This document shows positions 42,002 to 51,082 of a stretch of 64,000 bases of DNA, in pieces; within the stretch, counting starts at the first letter, position 1, and every line of letters begins with the position of its first letter. Both the position numbers and the translations under genes were made by a program. The notes beneath the pieces are model-generated. The model ran no database searches and was not told the DNA's origin. It worked only from the letters and a program-made list of their open reading frames with translations. Source of the DNA: Euzebya pacifica (GTDB taxonomy: Bacteria; Actinomycetota; Nitriliruptoria; Euzebyales; Euzebyaceae); assembly GCF_003344865.1 (NCBI RefSeq), contig NZ_CP031165.1:3477910-3541909 (forward strand), given 5' to 3'.

Positions 42002-42221
42002 CGCGGAGCGCTCGCTGGCGCTCGCGATGTGTCCTGTGGCGTCGCCACGGACGTCCGCGTGGGGTTCGCCCAGCCGTCCTCCGCTCCGCTCGGGCCGTTC
42101 GGGCCACGGAGGCCAAGGGCCCACCCCCTCGATGGGCCTGTGGTCGCCTGGGGGTTGTGTTCTGGGGTGAGTCGTGTCGTAGTGGTGGGGTAGGTCGTCC
42201 GTTCGAGTCGAAGGCACGTCC

Positions 42222-42587
42222 ATGCGTCGCATCACCCTCCTGTTCGTCATCCTCCTGCTGGCCGTCGCGTGTGGCTCCTCCGAGGTGGCGGACGAGCCGA
42301 GCCCTGCGGGGGCGGCCGATCCCGGGGACGGTGATCAGGACGCGGCGACGCTGTCCATCGTCGACTTCGCGTTCGGCGCGATCGATCCGGTCCCCGCAGG
42401 TACCACGGTCCGGGTGGTCAACGCGGACGACGCCACGCACACGTGGACTGCGGCGGACGGGACGTTCGACTCCGGCCGGATCGATGGCGGCGGGGAGTTC
42501 ACCACCACAGTCGACACCCCCGGCGAGTACGCCTTCATGTGCTCGATCCATCCGTCGATGACCGGCACCCTCGTCGTCACCGAGTGA
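42222..42587 (+). CDS. Cupredoxin-domain lipoprotein
   Basis: A 121-residue exported copper protein. The signal RRITLLFVILLLAVACGSS has a lipobox AVAC. After an acidic linker, a plastocyanin/azurin-like domain shows His in DDATHTWTA and the Cys-His-Met cluster FMCSIHPSMTG, all four expected type 1 copper ligands. It is probably an electron carrier or copper-binding protein on the cell surface. It begins 220 bases after the CAU tRNA; that gap shows nothing recognisable. Confidence 0.85.
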   Translation: MRRITLLFVILLLAVACGSSEVADEPSPAGAADPGDGDQDAATLSIVDFAFGAIDPVPAGTTVRVVNADDATHTWTAADGTFDSGRIDGGGEFTTTVDTPGEYAFMCSIHPSMTGTLVVTE

Positions 42588-42685
42588 GTCGCGGCCGGCC
42601 CGACCCAACCGAGCAGGATCGAAGAAGCGGTCGCCACTCCTCTCCTCCTACCGTCGCCCCACACGACGACGAACAGGAGCGAAGG

Positions 42686-42925
42686 ATGAAGACGATGACG
42701 TGCCGCGACCTCGGTGGACCGTGCGACGAGCGATTCACGGGCAAGAACCACAACGAGGTCATCCAGGCGCAGGACGCGCACCTCAAGGAGGTGGTCGCCG
42801 CGGGCGACGAGACCCACCGCGAGGCCCTGGAGGAGATGAAGGGCCGTTGGAAGCGGCCGATCTCCGGGATGGGCTGGTACCGACAGGTGAAACGGGACTT
42901 CGCTGCCCTGCCCGAAGGGGCCTGA
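42686..42925 (+). CDS. DUF1059 small protein
   Basis: A 79-residue protein. MTCRDLGGPCDERFTGKNHN followed by EVIQAQDAHLKEV matches the DUF1059 pattern of an N-terminal CxDxGxxC pair. The rest is charged and helical. The role of the family is unknown. AAGGA precedes ATG 42686 closely. The SDR gene follows 56 bases later. Confidence 0.7.
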   Translation: MKTMTCRDLGGPCDERFTGKNHNEVIQAQDAHLKEVVAAGDETHREALEEMKGRWKRPISGMGWYRQVKRDFAALPEGA

Positions 42926-42981
42926 CGGTAGGGTGAGGGCCCTGACCGCCTGCCTCCGCAGGCGACCACGAGAGGCAGATC

Positions 42982-43953
42982 ATGGGCCCCCTGGACCAGC
43001 ATCCGATCGGGTCGGGCTTCCGTGCGAAGTCCACCGCCGCTGAGGTGATCGACGGCATCGACCTGTCCGGTCGAATGGCTGTGGTCACCGGCGGCTACTC
43101 AGGCATCGGCTTGGAGACCGTTCGTGCGTTGGTGACGGCGGGCGCACACGTGACCGTCCCGGCACGCCGACCGGACGTCGCACGGGACGCCTTGGCGGCG
43201 TTCGGGGACGCCGTCGACGTGGCGCCCATGGACCTCGCCGACCTCGCCAGCGTGCGGCGCTTCGCGTCCGACTGGTCGAGCTCCGCCAGGCCGTTGCACC
43301 TGCTGGTCAACAACGCCGGGATCATGGCCTGTCCCGAGGGGCGGGTGGGGCCCGGCTGGGAGATGCAGATGGGTGTCAACCACCTCGGCCACATGGCCCT
43401 GTACCTCGGCCTCGAACCCGCCCTGGTCGACGCGGCGGGCGCACGGGTGGTGGCGCTGTCCTCGATCGGCCATCGCATCGGTGGCATCCAGTGGGACGAC
43501 CCGCACTTCACCTCCACCCCCTACGACAAGTGGCAGGCCTACGGGCAGGCCAAGACCGCCAACGCGCTGTTCGCCATGGGTGTCGACGCTCGTGGTGAGG
43601 ACCGGGGCATCCGCGCGTTCTCGGTGCATCCCGGCGGCATCTTCACCCCGCTGCAGCGCCACCTCCCCGAGGAGGAGATGGTCGCCCTGGGCTGGAAGAA
43701 CCCCGACGGCACCGTCCCCGAGGCCGTCCAGCAGGCCTTCAAGACCCCCGAGCAGGGCGCGGCGACCACGGTCTGGGCCGCCACGTCGGCACAGCTCGAC
43801 GGGCTCGGTGGGCTGTACTGCGAGGACGTCGACGTCGCCCCGCTGGCGGGCGCCGTCAGCCCGGGTCACCAGCACGTCCGTCCGTGGGCGTGCGACCCCG
43901 AGGCGGCCGAGCGGCTGTGGACGGTCAGCCAGGAGTGGCTGGCCGACGCCTGA
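42982..43953 (+). CDS. Short-chain dehydrogenase/reductase
   Basis: A 323-residue extended-length SDR. The NAD(P) loop is VVTGGYSGIGLETVRAL. The LLVNNAGIMA motif and the catalytic Ser and Tyr-x-x-x-Lys region (VVALSSIGHRIGG; YGQAKTANALFA with Tyr and Lys) fit a retinol dehydrogenase/oxidoreductase-like SDR. HPGGIFTPLQ follows as expected. The substrate is unknown. AGAGG precedes the ATG. It may form a unit with the DUF1059 gene. Confidence 0.87.
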   Translation: MGPLDQHPIGSGFRAKSTAAEVIDGIDLSGRMAVVTGGYSGIGLETVRALVTAGAHVTVPARRPDVARDALAAFGDAVDVAPMDLADLASVRRFASDWSSSARPLHLLVNNAGIMACPEGRVGPGWEMQMGVNHLGHMALYLGLEPALVDAAGARVVALSSIGHRIGGIQWDDPHFTSTPYDKWQAYGQAKTANALFAMGVDARGEDRGIRAFSVHPGGIFTPLQRHLPEEEMVALGWKNPDGTVPEAVQQAFKTPEQGAATTVWAATSAQLDGLGGLYCEDVDVAPLAGAVSPGHQHVRPWACDPEAAERLWTVSQEWLADA

Positions 43954-44078
43954 TCAGAGGGTGGCGCCGTCGTCGAAGGGCTCGGTGCCCAGTAGCCCGA
44001 GCCGGAGTCACCCGGGATGCCCGGGGTGACGGTTAACACGTCGTGGTTCCAGCCCTCGTTGTCGGTCCCGTCGCTCAT
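43954..44078 (-). pseudogene. Remnant of a trypsin-like serine protease
   Basis: Reading leftward from 44078, a frame gives DGTDNEGWNHDVLTVTPGIPGDSGSGYW. VTPGIPGDSGSG is the catalytic-serine segment of a chymotrypsin-fold (S1) protease group as I recall it. After the GDSGSGY the frame becomes unrelated; a one-base shift would give a short tail and a TGA at 43954. No N-terminal catalytic His or Asp region is seen, so it is a degraded fragment. It lies between the SDR and the DUF222-HNH gene. Confidence 0.45.
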
Positions 44079-44165
44079 CAGGGCGCCTTCGGGTCGTCGA
44101 TCGGGTTCTCCACAGATGCGGAATGCGGCGGTCTCGATGTCACACCCGACTCGTACACTTGTTCC

Positions 44166-45524
44166 ATGAAGGTCGAGCTGGATCGAGCGCCGGGTGGAGG
44201 GTCCTCCGCCGGTGTCGGTGTGCTCGATCCGGTCGACTCCGTGGTCGCCAAGCTGCGGCAGGTCGACCGGTTGATGGCCGAGGTTCTTCGAGGGATCCAG
44301 CAGGCCGGCGGCGTCTCGCGTGACGGCCTGCCCGCCCGGCGACTCATCGGCCTCGCCGCCGACGTGACGGGTGCCGAAGCCGCGTTCCTGGAACGGTGCG
44401 TGCAGACGCTGTCGGCCATGCCCGAGACCTGGCAGGCCTTCGACCAGGGCTGCCTGTCCTGGTCCCAGGTCCGCACCATCGTCATGGCAGCCCGCGACCT
44501 GTCCGTCGCCCAACGACAGACCCTCGACGACCAGCTCGCCGCCGCCGTCGGCACCGCCCGAGACGTCGAACCCGACCGGATCGGCGACATCACCGCCGAC
44601 CTCGCCTGGCGCATCGACCGACAGGCCGTCGACACGGCCGCCGAGACCGCCCCCGACCATGCGTCGGCGGTCTGCCAGCCCTCCTTCGACGGCTGGGGCG
44701 ACTGGTACATCCACGCCGACCCCGAGCTCAACGCCGTCCTCGGCCAGGCCATGAACGCCGCCGCCAACCGACCCACATCCGCACAGGCACCCGCAGGCCA
44801 CGACCACCACCTCGACAACCCCAACGACGCGGTTGGCGACGACGACCTGACCGCCGACGTATCAGACGACGACGTTGCCCGCGATGACGAGGGCACACCG
44901 ATCCCCAAGAAGTACCGGGACACCCGGCCACGACGGGTCCAGCTCGCCGAGGGCCTGTACCGGGCGCTGAGCGAGTGGCTCGCCACCCCCGCACCCGGAC
45001 GGCCCGCCCGACCCCGCCTGTCGGCCATCGTCGACGTCAAGGACCTCCTCGCCGACAGTGACGACCCGGATGGTCGCGCGACCGGGCGGTTGTTGTGGCA
45101 GACCGCCGGCGGATCCACCCGCATCAGCCGGGTCACCGCCCAGGCCTGGGCGTGCGACGCCACCCTTGTGCCGATCATCACCGACGGCACCCTGGTGATG
45201 GCCGCCGGCCGGGGTGACACCCCGGTCACCAAACCCCTCCGTGATGCCCTCGACGCCAGGGACCAGGGCTGCCGGTTCCCGGGCTGTCGGGCGCCGGCAC
45301 GGTGGACCGACGCCCACCACGTCATCCCACGGCCCGGCCCGACCGACACCACCAACATGCTGTTGTTGTGTCGCCGCTGCCACCTGCGGGTCCACGCCCC
45401 CGGCTGGACCCAGACCCTCCAGCCCGACGGCACCTACATGGTCCAGAACGGTCGCACCCGGCTGGTCTCCCGACCGCCGCTACGACCCACCCAACCCAGA
45501 CCGACCCAACCACGACCGACCTGA
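44166..45524 (+). CDS. DUF222 protein with C-terminal HNH endonuclease domain
   Basis: A 452-residue protein of the 13E12-like family common and multi-copy in Actinobacteria. DUF222 covers about residues 20-330; phrases include VDRLMAEVLRGIQQAGG and ARRLIGLAADVTGAE. The HNH motif is CRFPGCRAPARWTDAHHVIP, then TNMLLLCRRCHLRVH. A proline/threonine-rich tail with PTQPRPTQPRPT follows, encoded by a short tandem repeat. Such genes are suspected mobile or phage-defence elements, but function is untested. ATG 44166 is close behind a TACACT sequence that could be a -10 box, so the transcript may be nearly leaderless. Confidence 0.87.
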   Translation: MKVELDRAPGGGSSAGVGVLDPVDSVVAKLRQVDRLMAEVLRGIQQAGGVSRDGLPARRLIGLAADVTGAEAAFLERCVQTLSAMPETWQAFDQGCLSWSQVRTIVMAARDLSVAQRQTLDDQLAAAVGTARDVEPDRIGDITADLAWRIDRQAVDTAAETAPDHASAVCQPSFDGWGDWYIHADPELNAVLGQAMNAAANRPTSAQAPAGHDHHLDNPNDAVGDDDLTADVSDDDVARDDEGTPIPKKYRDTRPRRVQLAEGLYRALSEWLATPAPGRPARPRLSAIVDVKDLLADSDDPDGRATGRLLWQTAGGSTRISRVTAQAWACDATLVPIITDGTLVMAAGRGDTPVTKPLRDALDARDQGCRFPGCRAPARWTDAHHVIPRPGPTDTTNMLLLCRRCHLRVHAPGWTQTLQPDGTYMVQNGRTRLVSRPPLRPTQPRPTQPRPT

Positions 45525-45656
45525 CCCGCACCCCACCGACCAGGTGGGGCCATCGGCGCGTCCGCAAGCACTGTTCGTGGACACCAGCGTCGGCCGGGCG
45601 GATGATGAGGCGATCGGGTCCCGACCGCTCGGGCCCACGTCTCCTGGAGGCAGCTG

Positions 45657-46190
45657 ATGGGTGAGGGACCCGTGGCGTTCGTGGTACGCCCCGACGAGGG
45701 CACGCACCTGCGGGGGCCGGCCGGCGGCCCCTCGATCATCAAGGCCCGCGCCGAGACCACCGGTGGCGTCTTCGCCTTCCTGCAGGTCGGCGTCGGTCCG
45801 GGTCAGGGGCCACCCGAGCACGTCCACGCCAACGAGGACGAGATGTGGTTCGTCCACCTCGGCGACTTCCGGTTCCTCACCGACGGACGACTCCTCGACG
45901 CCCCGGAGAAGTCGTTCGTGTTCGTCCCCCGCGGCACCTCGCACTGCTTCCAGAACGTGACCGACGAACCGGGTGAGGTCCTGGTCATGTTCACCCCGGG
46001 CGGCATGGAACGCTTCTTCGAGCTGCACGCGGCCCTGCCGGCCGGTCCCGCCGACCCAGCCGCCTACGGCGAGATCGCCGCCGCCTGTGCCATGACCGTC
46101 ACCGGTCCCCCGCTGGGCACGAGACCACCCGGATGGGAGGCCACCCGCCTGGAGGTCCCGAGCACGAGCACACCACTGACACCGCGGTGA
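45657..46190 (+). CDS. Cupin-domain protein
   Basis: A 177-residue single-cupin protein. The first cupin motif is PEHVHANEDEMWFVHLGDF with its two His and a Glu; the second is VPRGTSHCFQN with its His. This gives a complete metal-binding set of the germin-like type. A 3'-terminal STSTPLTPR tail is probably disordered. ATG 45657 is five bases behind GGAGGCAG. Substrate unknown. Confidence 0.83.
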   Translation: MGEGPVAFVVRPDEGTHLRGPAGGPSIIKARAETTGGVFAFLQVGVGPGQGPPEHVHANEDEMWFVHLGDFRFLTDGRLLDAPEKSFVFVPRGTSHCFQNVTDEPGEVLVMFTPGGMERFFELHAALPAGPADPAAYGEIAAACAMTVTGPPLGTRPPGWEATRLEVPSTSTPLTPR

Positions 46191-46250
46191 GCGCAGCCGG
46201 CCGGCGGGCCCTGCCGGGCACCGGCCACATCGGCGACACTCCCAACCGAC

Positions 46251-46553
46251 ATGCAGGACTTCACCTTCACCACACCCATCTGGGAGCACGACGGCAACGC
46301 GTCGTGGCACTTCGTGACGCTGCCGGAGGAGGACAGCGACCACATCCTGGAGGTCACCGGCGGGGCCGCCCGCCGGGGCTTCGGCTCGGTCCGTGTCGAG
46401 GTCAGCATGGGCAGCTCGACCTGGCAGACGTCCCTGTTCCCCGACAAGGGCCGGGGCTGCTACATCCTGCCCATGAAGAAGGCGGTGCGGACCGCCAACG
46501 GGGTGGGCGACGGCGACGAGGTCACCGTCACCGTCCGGCTGGTCGACCTGTAG
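46251..46553 (+). CDS. DUF1905 protein
   Basis: A 100-residue protein. FTFTTPIWEHDGNASWHFVTLP and the closing SLFPDKGRGCYILPMKKAVR match the DUF1905 beta-barrel family. The function is unknown; members are often near transcription or stress genes. It ends two bases before the hairpin that separates it from isocitrate dehydrogenase. Confidence 0.8.
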   Translation: MQDFTFTTPIWEHDGNASWHFVTLPEEDSDHILEVTGGAARRGFGSVRVEVSMGSSTWQTSLFPDKGRGCYILPMKKAVRTANGVGDGDEVTVTVRLVDL

Positions 46554-46580
46554 GCCGGACGACCGTCGAGGTCGTCCGGC
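46554..46580. terminator. Hairpin between DUF1905 and isocitrate dehydrogenase
   Basis: GCCGGACGACC and GGTCGTCCGGC form a perfect 11-bp stem with a 5-nt loop. It starts at the DUF1905 stop and lies 28 bases past the stop of the convergent isocitrate dehydrogenase. Confidence 0.75.
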
Positions 46581-46592
46581 GCACCCACTCCC

Positions 46593-46624
46593 CTACTGGC
46601 TGACGAAGCTACTGGCTGACGAAG
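46593..46624. repeat. 16-bp tandem duplication covering the icd stop codon
   Basis: CTACTGGCTGACGAAG occurs twice without spacing (46593-46608, 46609-46624). The right copy holds the last codons and stop of the isocitrate dehydrogenase gene; the left copy is a duplicate in the 3' untranslated part. Confidence 0.9.
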
Positions 46625-48834
46625 TCGGCCAGCACCCGGTTGAAGGTCTCCGACGGCCGCATGGCCGCCGACGCCCTGTCGGCGTCGGGCGCGTAGTAGC
46701 CCCCGATGTCCATGGACTGGCCCTGGACCTCGTTGAGCTCCTGCACGATCGTGTCCTCCTGCTCGCCGAGGGCGGCGGCGAGCGGGGCGAACCGCTCGGC
46801 CAGCGCCGCGTCCTCGGTCTGCTCGGCCAGCGCCTGCGCCCAGTACAGCGCCAGGTAGAAGTGCGAACCGCGGTTGTCCAGCTCGTTGACCTTGCGGGAC
46901 GGGGACTTGCCCTCGTCCAGCAGCTTCTCCGTGGCGGTGTCCAACGCGGCACCGAGCACCTTGGCGCCGGCGTTGCCGGTCGTCTCGGCCTCGTGGTCCA
47001 GCGACACGGCCAGCGCGAGGAACTCACCGAGGGAGTCCCACCGCAGGTGGTTCTCGGCCTCGAACTGCTGCACGTGCTTGGGGGCCGACCCACCGGCACC
47101 GGTCTCGAACAGGCCACCGCCGTTCATCAGCGGGACGATCGACAGCATCTTGGCCGAGGTACCCAGCTCGAGGATCGGGAACAGGTCGGTCAGGTAGTCG
47201 CGCAGCACGTTGCCGGTGACGGAGATGGTGTTCTCGCCCTTGGCGGCACGGTCCAGCGTGAAGCGAGTCGCGTCGGCCACGTTCATGATGCGGATGTCGA
47301 GGCCGTCGGTGTCCTCCTCCGCCAAGTAGGTGTTGACCTTCTCGATCAGCTGCGCGTCGTGGGCACGGGTCTCGTCCAGCCAGAAGATGGCCGGCCAGCC
47401 GGTGGCACGCGCACGGCGGACCGCCAGGGACACCCAGTCGCGGATGGGGGCGTCCTTGGCCTGGCAGGCACGCCAGATGTCACCGGCCTCGACCTCGTGG
47501 GACATCAGCACGTTGCCGTCGGCGTCGACGACCTTGACGGTGCCGTCGGCCGGGACCTCGAAGGTCTTGTCGTGGCTGCCGTACTCCTCGGCCTTCTGCG
47601 CCATCAGCCCGACGTTGGGGACGGTGCCCATCGTGGTCGGGTCGAACGCGCCGTGGGCCCTGCAGAACGCCACGGTCTCGGCGTACAGGTCGGCGTAGGA
47701 GCTGTCGGGGATGGTGGCCTTGGTGTCGTGCAGCTCGCCGTCGGGGCCCCAGTCCTGTCCGCCGTCGCGGATGACGCGGGGCATCGAGGCGTCGATGATG
47801 ACGTCGGAGGGCACGTGCAGGTTGGTGATGCCCTTGTCGGAGTTGACCATCGCCATGTCGGGGCCGTCGGCGATGCGCTGCTCGATGGCGGTGCGGATCT
47901 CCGCGGCGGTGTCCTCGGGCAGGCTGTCGAGCGCCGACAGGACGCCCCCGAGGCCGTCGTTGGGGTTGGCGCCGGCCTGCTCGAGCTGCTCGCCGTACTT
48001 CTCGAACACGTCGGCGAAGTACACCTTCACGGCGTGGCCGAAGATGATCGGGTCGGAGACCTTCATCATCGTGGCCTTCAGGTGCAGGCTGAACAGGACG
48101 CCCTTGTCCTCGGCGTCGGCGATCTCGGCGGCCAGGAACTCCTGCAGGGCCTTCGCGCTCATGTACGTGGCGTCGACGACCTCGCCATCGAGGACGGGCA
48201 CGGACTCGCGCAGCACGGTCTCGGTGCCGTCGGCGGCCTCGTGGACGATCCGGAGCTCACCGGCGGACTGCACGGTGACCGACTGCTCGTTGGAGCGGAA
48301 GTCGTCCTCACCCATCGTGGCGACGTGGGTGGACGAGTCGCTGTCCCAAGAGCCCATGCGGTGCGGGTTCTTGCGGGCGTAGCCCTTGACGGCGGCAGGC
48401 GCACGACGGTCGGAGTTGCCCTCGCGGAGCACCGGGTTGACCGCGCTGCCCTTCACCGAGTCGTAGGTGGCCCGGATGGCCTCCTCCAGGGGGGTGGCGG
48501 GCTCGTCGGGGTAGTCCGGGAGCTCGTAGCCCTGCGCCTGGAGCTCCTTGATGGCGGCCTTCATCTGCGACAGCGACGCGGAGATGTTGGGCAGCTTGAT
48601 GATGTTGGCCTGGGGGGTCTTGGCCAGCTCGCCCAGCTCTGCCAGGGCGTCGTTGACCTGCTGCTCCGGCTCGAGGTGGTCGCCCATGGCGGCGAGGATG
48701 CGGCCGGCCAACGAGATGTCCCGGGTCTCGATCTGCACCCCGCACGCCCCGGCGAACGCCTCGATGATCGGCAGGAACGAGTACGTCGCCAGCGCAGGCG
48801 CCTCGTCGGTGTGGGTGTAGATGATGGTGCTCAT
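46609..48834 (-). CDS. icd: Monomeric NADP-dependent isocitrate dehydrogenase
   Basis: A 741-residue IDH of the monomeric class, as in Corynebacterium and Streptomyces. It converts isocitrate and NADP to 2-oxoglutarate, CO2 and NADPH. Start [20 protein letters not shown] is typical of the class. Class signatures [22 protein letters not shown] and [17 protein letters not shown], and the length, agree. The substrate feeds glutamate synthesis, complementing NAD-GDH in the window. The stop lies in a 16-bp tandem duplication. Confidence 0.96.
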   Translation of the reverse strand: MSTIIYTHTDEAPALATYSFLPIIEAFAGACGVQIETRDISLAGRILAAMGDHLEPEQQVNDALAELGELAKTPQANIIKLPNISASLSQMKAAIKELQAQGYELPDYPDEPATPLEEAIRATYDSVKGSAVNPVLREGNSDRRAPAAVKGYARKNPHRMGSWDSDSSTHVATMGEDDFRSNEQSVTVQSAGELRIVHEAADGTETVLRESVPVLDGEVVDATYMSAKALQEFLAAEIADAEDKGVLFSLHLKATMMKVSDPIIFGHAVKVYFADVFEKYGEQLEQAGANPNDGLGGVLSALDSLPEDTAAEIRTAIEQRIADGPDMAMVNSDKGITNLHVPSDVIIDASMPRVIRDGGQDWGPDGELHDTKATIPDSSYADLYAETVAFCRAHGAFDPTTMGTVPNVGLMAQKAEEYGSHDKTFEVPADGTVKVVDADGNVLMSHEVEAGDIWRACQAKDAPIRDWVSLAVRRARATGWPAIFWLDETRAHDAQLIEKVNTYLAEEDTDGLDIRIMNVADATRFTLDRAAKGENTISVTGNVLRDYLTDLFPILELGTSAKMLSIVPLMNGGGLFETGAGGSAPKHVQQFEAENHLRWDSLGEFLALAVSLDHEAETTGNAGAKVLGAALDTATEKLLDEGKSPSRKVNELDNRGSHFYLALYWAQALAEQTEDAALAERFAPLAAALGEQEDTIVQELNEVQGQSMDIGGYYAPDADRASAAMRPSETFNRVLADFVSQ

Positions 48835-48880
48835 GGGACTCTTTCGTCTCTGTGTGCGGTGGGCGAGATTCGAGCGGATG

Positions 48881-49498
48881 CTACCGAGCGGCCGAGGGAT
48901 CCGCCGATCCCAGCAGGTCCTCCATCGCCGAGGTCGCGGCGGCGATCAGCGGGGCGGTGTCCTCACCCTCCCGCGAGCGCATCGCCAGGGTCATCAGCAG
49001 GCTGGTGAGCGCCCAGGCGATGGCCTCCACACCCTCGGGTGTGTCGACCTCCCCGGCGGCAGCGGCGCGGCGGACGCCTTGCACGATCGCGTCGTGCAGC
49101 TCGGCCATCTCCGGGGGAAGGTCCTCGGGCGAGGGTGCACCGGAGGGGTGGCCCTCGGAGGACGACGGGACGGGCTGGGTCCAGGTCGTGTCGCCGACCG
49201 GCGGGTCGTCGAGCAGGCGGGACACCATGCGCAGCAGGTCCTCGCGCAACGACGTGCCGCTGCGAATGGCCACCAGCAGCGGGTCGAGGGCCTGGCGGGT
49301 GGCCCGGGCCGCACGTCGCGCCACCCGGAACCCCTCGAGCACCAGCGTGCCGGCCGACCGGCTTGCCGCCTCCACGACCTCGCCCATCAGCGCCTCGAAC
49401 GAACCGTTCGCCGTCGCCGCACGCCACTGTTCCTCCGCTGACATGCCCTCCGCTGACTTCGTGCGGTCGGTCGTGCCCCCGTCGGCGTGGTCGGTCAT
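48881..49498 (-). CDS. Hypothetical helical protein, TetR C-terminal-like but without a clear HTH
   Basis: A 205-residue protein of no recognised family. Mostly helical sequence is interrupted by a Pro/Ser-rich segment ([20 protein letters not shown]). The second half ([20 protein letters not shown] then [20 protein letters not shown]) resembles the ligand-binding part of TetR regulators. The first half has no convincing helix-turn-helix. It could be an orphan regulator or a false similarity. ATG 49498 is used; ATG 49444 is possible. Confidence 0.5.
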   Translation of the reverse strand: MTDHADGGTTDRTKSAEGMSAEEQWRAATANGSFEALMGEVVEAASRSAGTLVLEGFRVARRAARATRQALDPLLVAIRSGTSLREDLLRMVSRLLDDPPVGDTTWTQPVPSSSEGHPSGAPSPEDLPPEMAELHDAIVQGVRRAAAAGEVDTPEGVEAIAWALTSLLMTLAMRSREGEDTAPLIAAATSAMEDLLGSADPSAAR

Positions 49499-49569
49499 GT
49501 CCCCGATGATGCGCCGAACAGCCCGTCGGAAACCAACCGACCTCGCTGCGTCGCCACGAAGACGGTATT

Positions 49570-49592
49570 GGTTCCCGCCTGGAGGCAGGAAA
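49570..49592 (+). promoter_or_regulatory. Shared upstream block, copy 3
   Basis: GGTTCCCGCCTGGAGGCAGG and following AAAA resemble the blocks ahead of the other two choice-of-anchor B genes. GTTCC is exactly 50 bases before the ATG at 49621, as in copy 2. The match is looser than between copies 1 and 2. Confidence 0.25.
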
Positions 49593-49620
49593 ACACCAGG
49601 TCGACCGCGAACCGGGGGGC

Positions 49621-51060
49621 ATGCGCACCAAGACCGCTTCTGCTCTGATCGCCATCGTGGCGCTGCTCGGCATCGCTGCCGCCGACCCGCTGGCCCTGCT
49701 GGACGAGATGCGGACCCACGTCCACAAGATCCCCGAGGTCTCCCAAGCCGTGCCGACCGAGTCGCTGGGCCAGACCCCGTGCGTCGACGGCATGGCCGGT
49801 CCGTTCCCCTGTGACGGGATCGACCTGCTGTCGTTCACCCCGATCAGCGAGTTCGCGGGGCTGCCCACCTACGCACCCGGCCTGTACAGCTCGATCCGCG
49901 GCTCCGACGTGTGGGGCTGGACGTCCCCCGAGACGGGCGACGAGTACGTGCTGTTCGGCAAGACCAACGGCGTGGCGTTCTTCCGCGTCACCGACCCGAC
50001 GGCCCCGGTGTACCTGGGCACCATGCTCAACACCGCCGCTGCCCAGCTGGTCTGGCAGGACATCAAGGTCTACGACAACAAGGCCTATGCCGTCAGCGAG
50101 TCCAACCCCCACGGCATGCAGGTCTTCGACCTGTTCCGCCTGGACGGTGTCACCGACGCGCAGGACTGGGTGATGGACAGCTTCTATCCCCTCAACGTCG
50201 CGGCCCACAACCTGGCCATCAACGAGGAGACGGGCTTCGCCTACATCGTCGGTGGCAACGCCGGACTGGCGGCCGAGGACCAGTGCCGTGCCGGCCTCCA
50301 CATCGTCGACCTGAAGACCCCCGTGCCCACCTTCGCCGGCTGCTACGTCGAGGAAGGCGGCGTCGGCGTCGTCGGTTCACTGGTCGGTCCCCTCGGGGCG
50401 CTGTCGCGCTACGTGCACGACACCGAGTGCGTGGTCTACCGCGGTCCCGACGCGGACTGGTTCGAGCACGAGATCTGCTTCAACAGCTCCGAGACCCACG
50501 TCGCCATCGTCGACGTCACCGACAAGCTCGCCCCCAGCCACATCGCCACCGTCGAGTACGACCGGACCGAGTACGCCCACCAGGGCTGGCTGACCGACGA
50601 CGGCCGCCACTTCCTGATGGGTGACGAGCTGGACGAGGACGCCAACGCCGGCATGCCCACCCGCACGCTCGTGTTCGACGTCGAGGACCTCGACAACCCG
50701 ACGTGGCAGGGCACCCACTACGGCCAGTCGCAGTCGATCGACCACAACATGTACATCCGCGACGGGCTGGTCTACCAGTCCAACTACGCCTCGGGCCTGC
50801 GGGTCGTCGACCTCTACGACATCGACGACGTCGACAACGACCCCACCAACGGCAACGAGCTGGAGGAGGTCGCGTACTTCGACGTCTTCCCCGACAACGA
50901 CGGCACGAGCTTCTCGGGAACCTGGTCGAACTACCCCTACTTCGACTCGGGCACCGTGGTCATCAGCGGCTACGACGGCCTGTGGCTGGTGAAGGTCCAG
51001 GACGAGGTGTTCGACGACATCGTCGCCGCCCGTCCCGACCACGACCTGGCCGACCGCTAG
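49621..51060 (+). CDS. Choice-of-anchor B / LVIVD-repeat secreted protein, copy 3
   Basis: A 479-residue third paralogue, 16 kb from the tandem pair. Signal peptide TASALIAIVALLGIAAADP. Shared signatures: CVDGMAGPFPCDGIDLLSF, SDVWGWTSPET, VAFFRVTDPTAPVYLGTML, VWQDIKVYDNKAYAVSES, AHQGWLTDDGRHFLMGD, SIDHNMYIRDGLVYQSNYAS and WSNYPYFDSGTVVISGYDG. It is more diverged than the other two copies are from each other, and has an insertion (VEEGGVGVVGSLVGPLGA) before RYVHDTECV. Secreted; role unknown. Confidence 0.85.
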   Translation: MRTKTASALIAIVALLGIAAADPLALLDEMRTHVHKIPEVSQAVPTESLGQTPCVDGMAGPFPCDGIDLLSFTPISEFAGLPTYAPGLYSSIRGSDVWGWTSPETGDEYVLFGKTNGVAFFRVTDPTAPVYLGTMLNTAAAQLVWQDIKVYDNKAYAVSESNPHGMQVFDLFRLDGVTDAQDWVMDSFYPLNVAAHNLAINEETGFAYIVGGNAGLAAEDQCRAGLHIVDLKTPVPTFAGCYVEEGGVGVVGSLVGPLGALSRYVHDTECVVYRGPDADWFEHEICFNSSETHVAIVDVTDKLAPSHIATVEYDRTEYAHQGWLTDDGRHFLMGDELDEDANAGMPTRTLVFDVEDLDNPTWQGTHYGQSQSIDHNMYIRDGLVYQSNYASGLRVVDLYDIDDVDNDPTNGNELEEVAYFDVFPDNDGTSFSGTWSNYPYFDSGTVVISGYDGLWLVKVQDEVFDDIVAARPDHDLADR

Positions 51061-51082
51061 GCCCAGCCGCGGTTCAGAAGCG

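Noticed and set aside
42002-42221. Gene or RNA between the CAU tRNA and the cupredoxin lipoprotein
   Set aside because: Several small inverted repeats exist (such as GCTCGCTGGCGCTCGC), but no coding or RNA family signal could be supported.
41961-42608. A 215-residue minus-strand frame ending in GRAGLEPATNRL
   Set aside because: The ending is the known antisense-tRNA artefact from the CAU tRNA, and the frame covers the cupredoxin gene antisense.
46861-49008. A 715-residue plus-strand open frame opposite isocitrate dehydrogenase
   Set aside because: Shadow of icd in a high-GC genome with no family signature.
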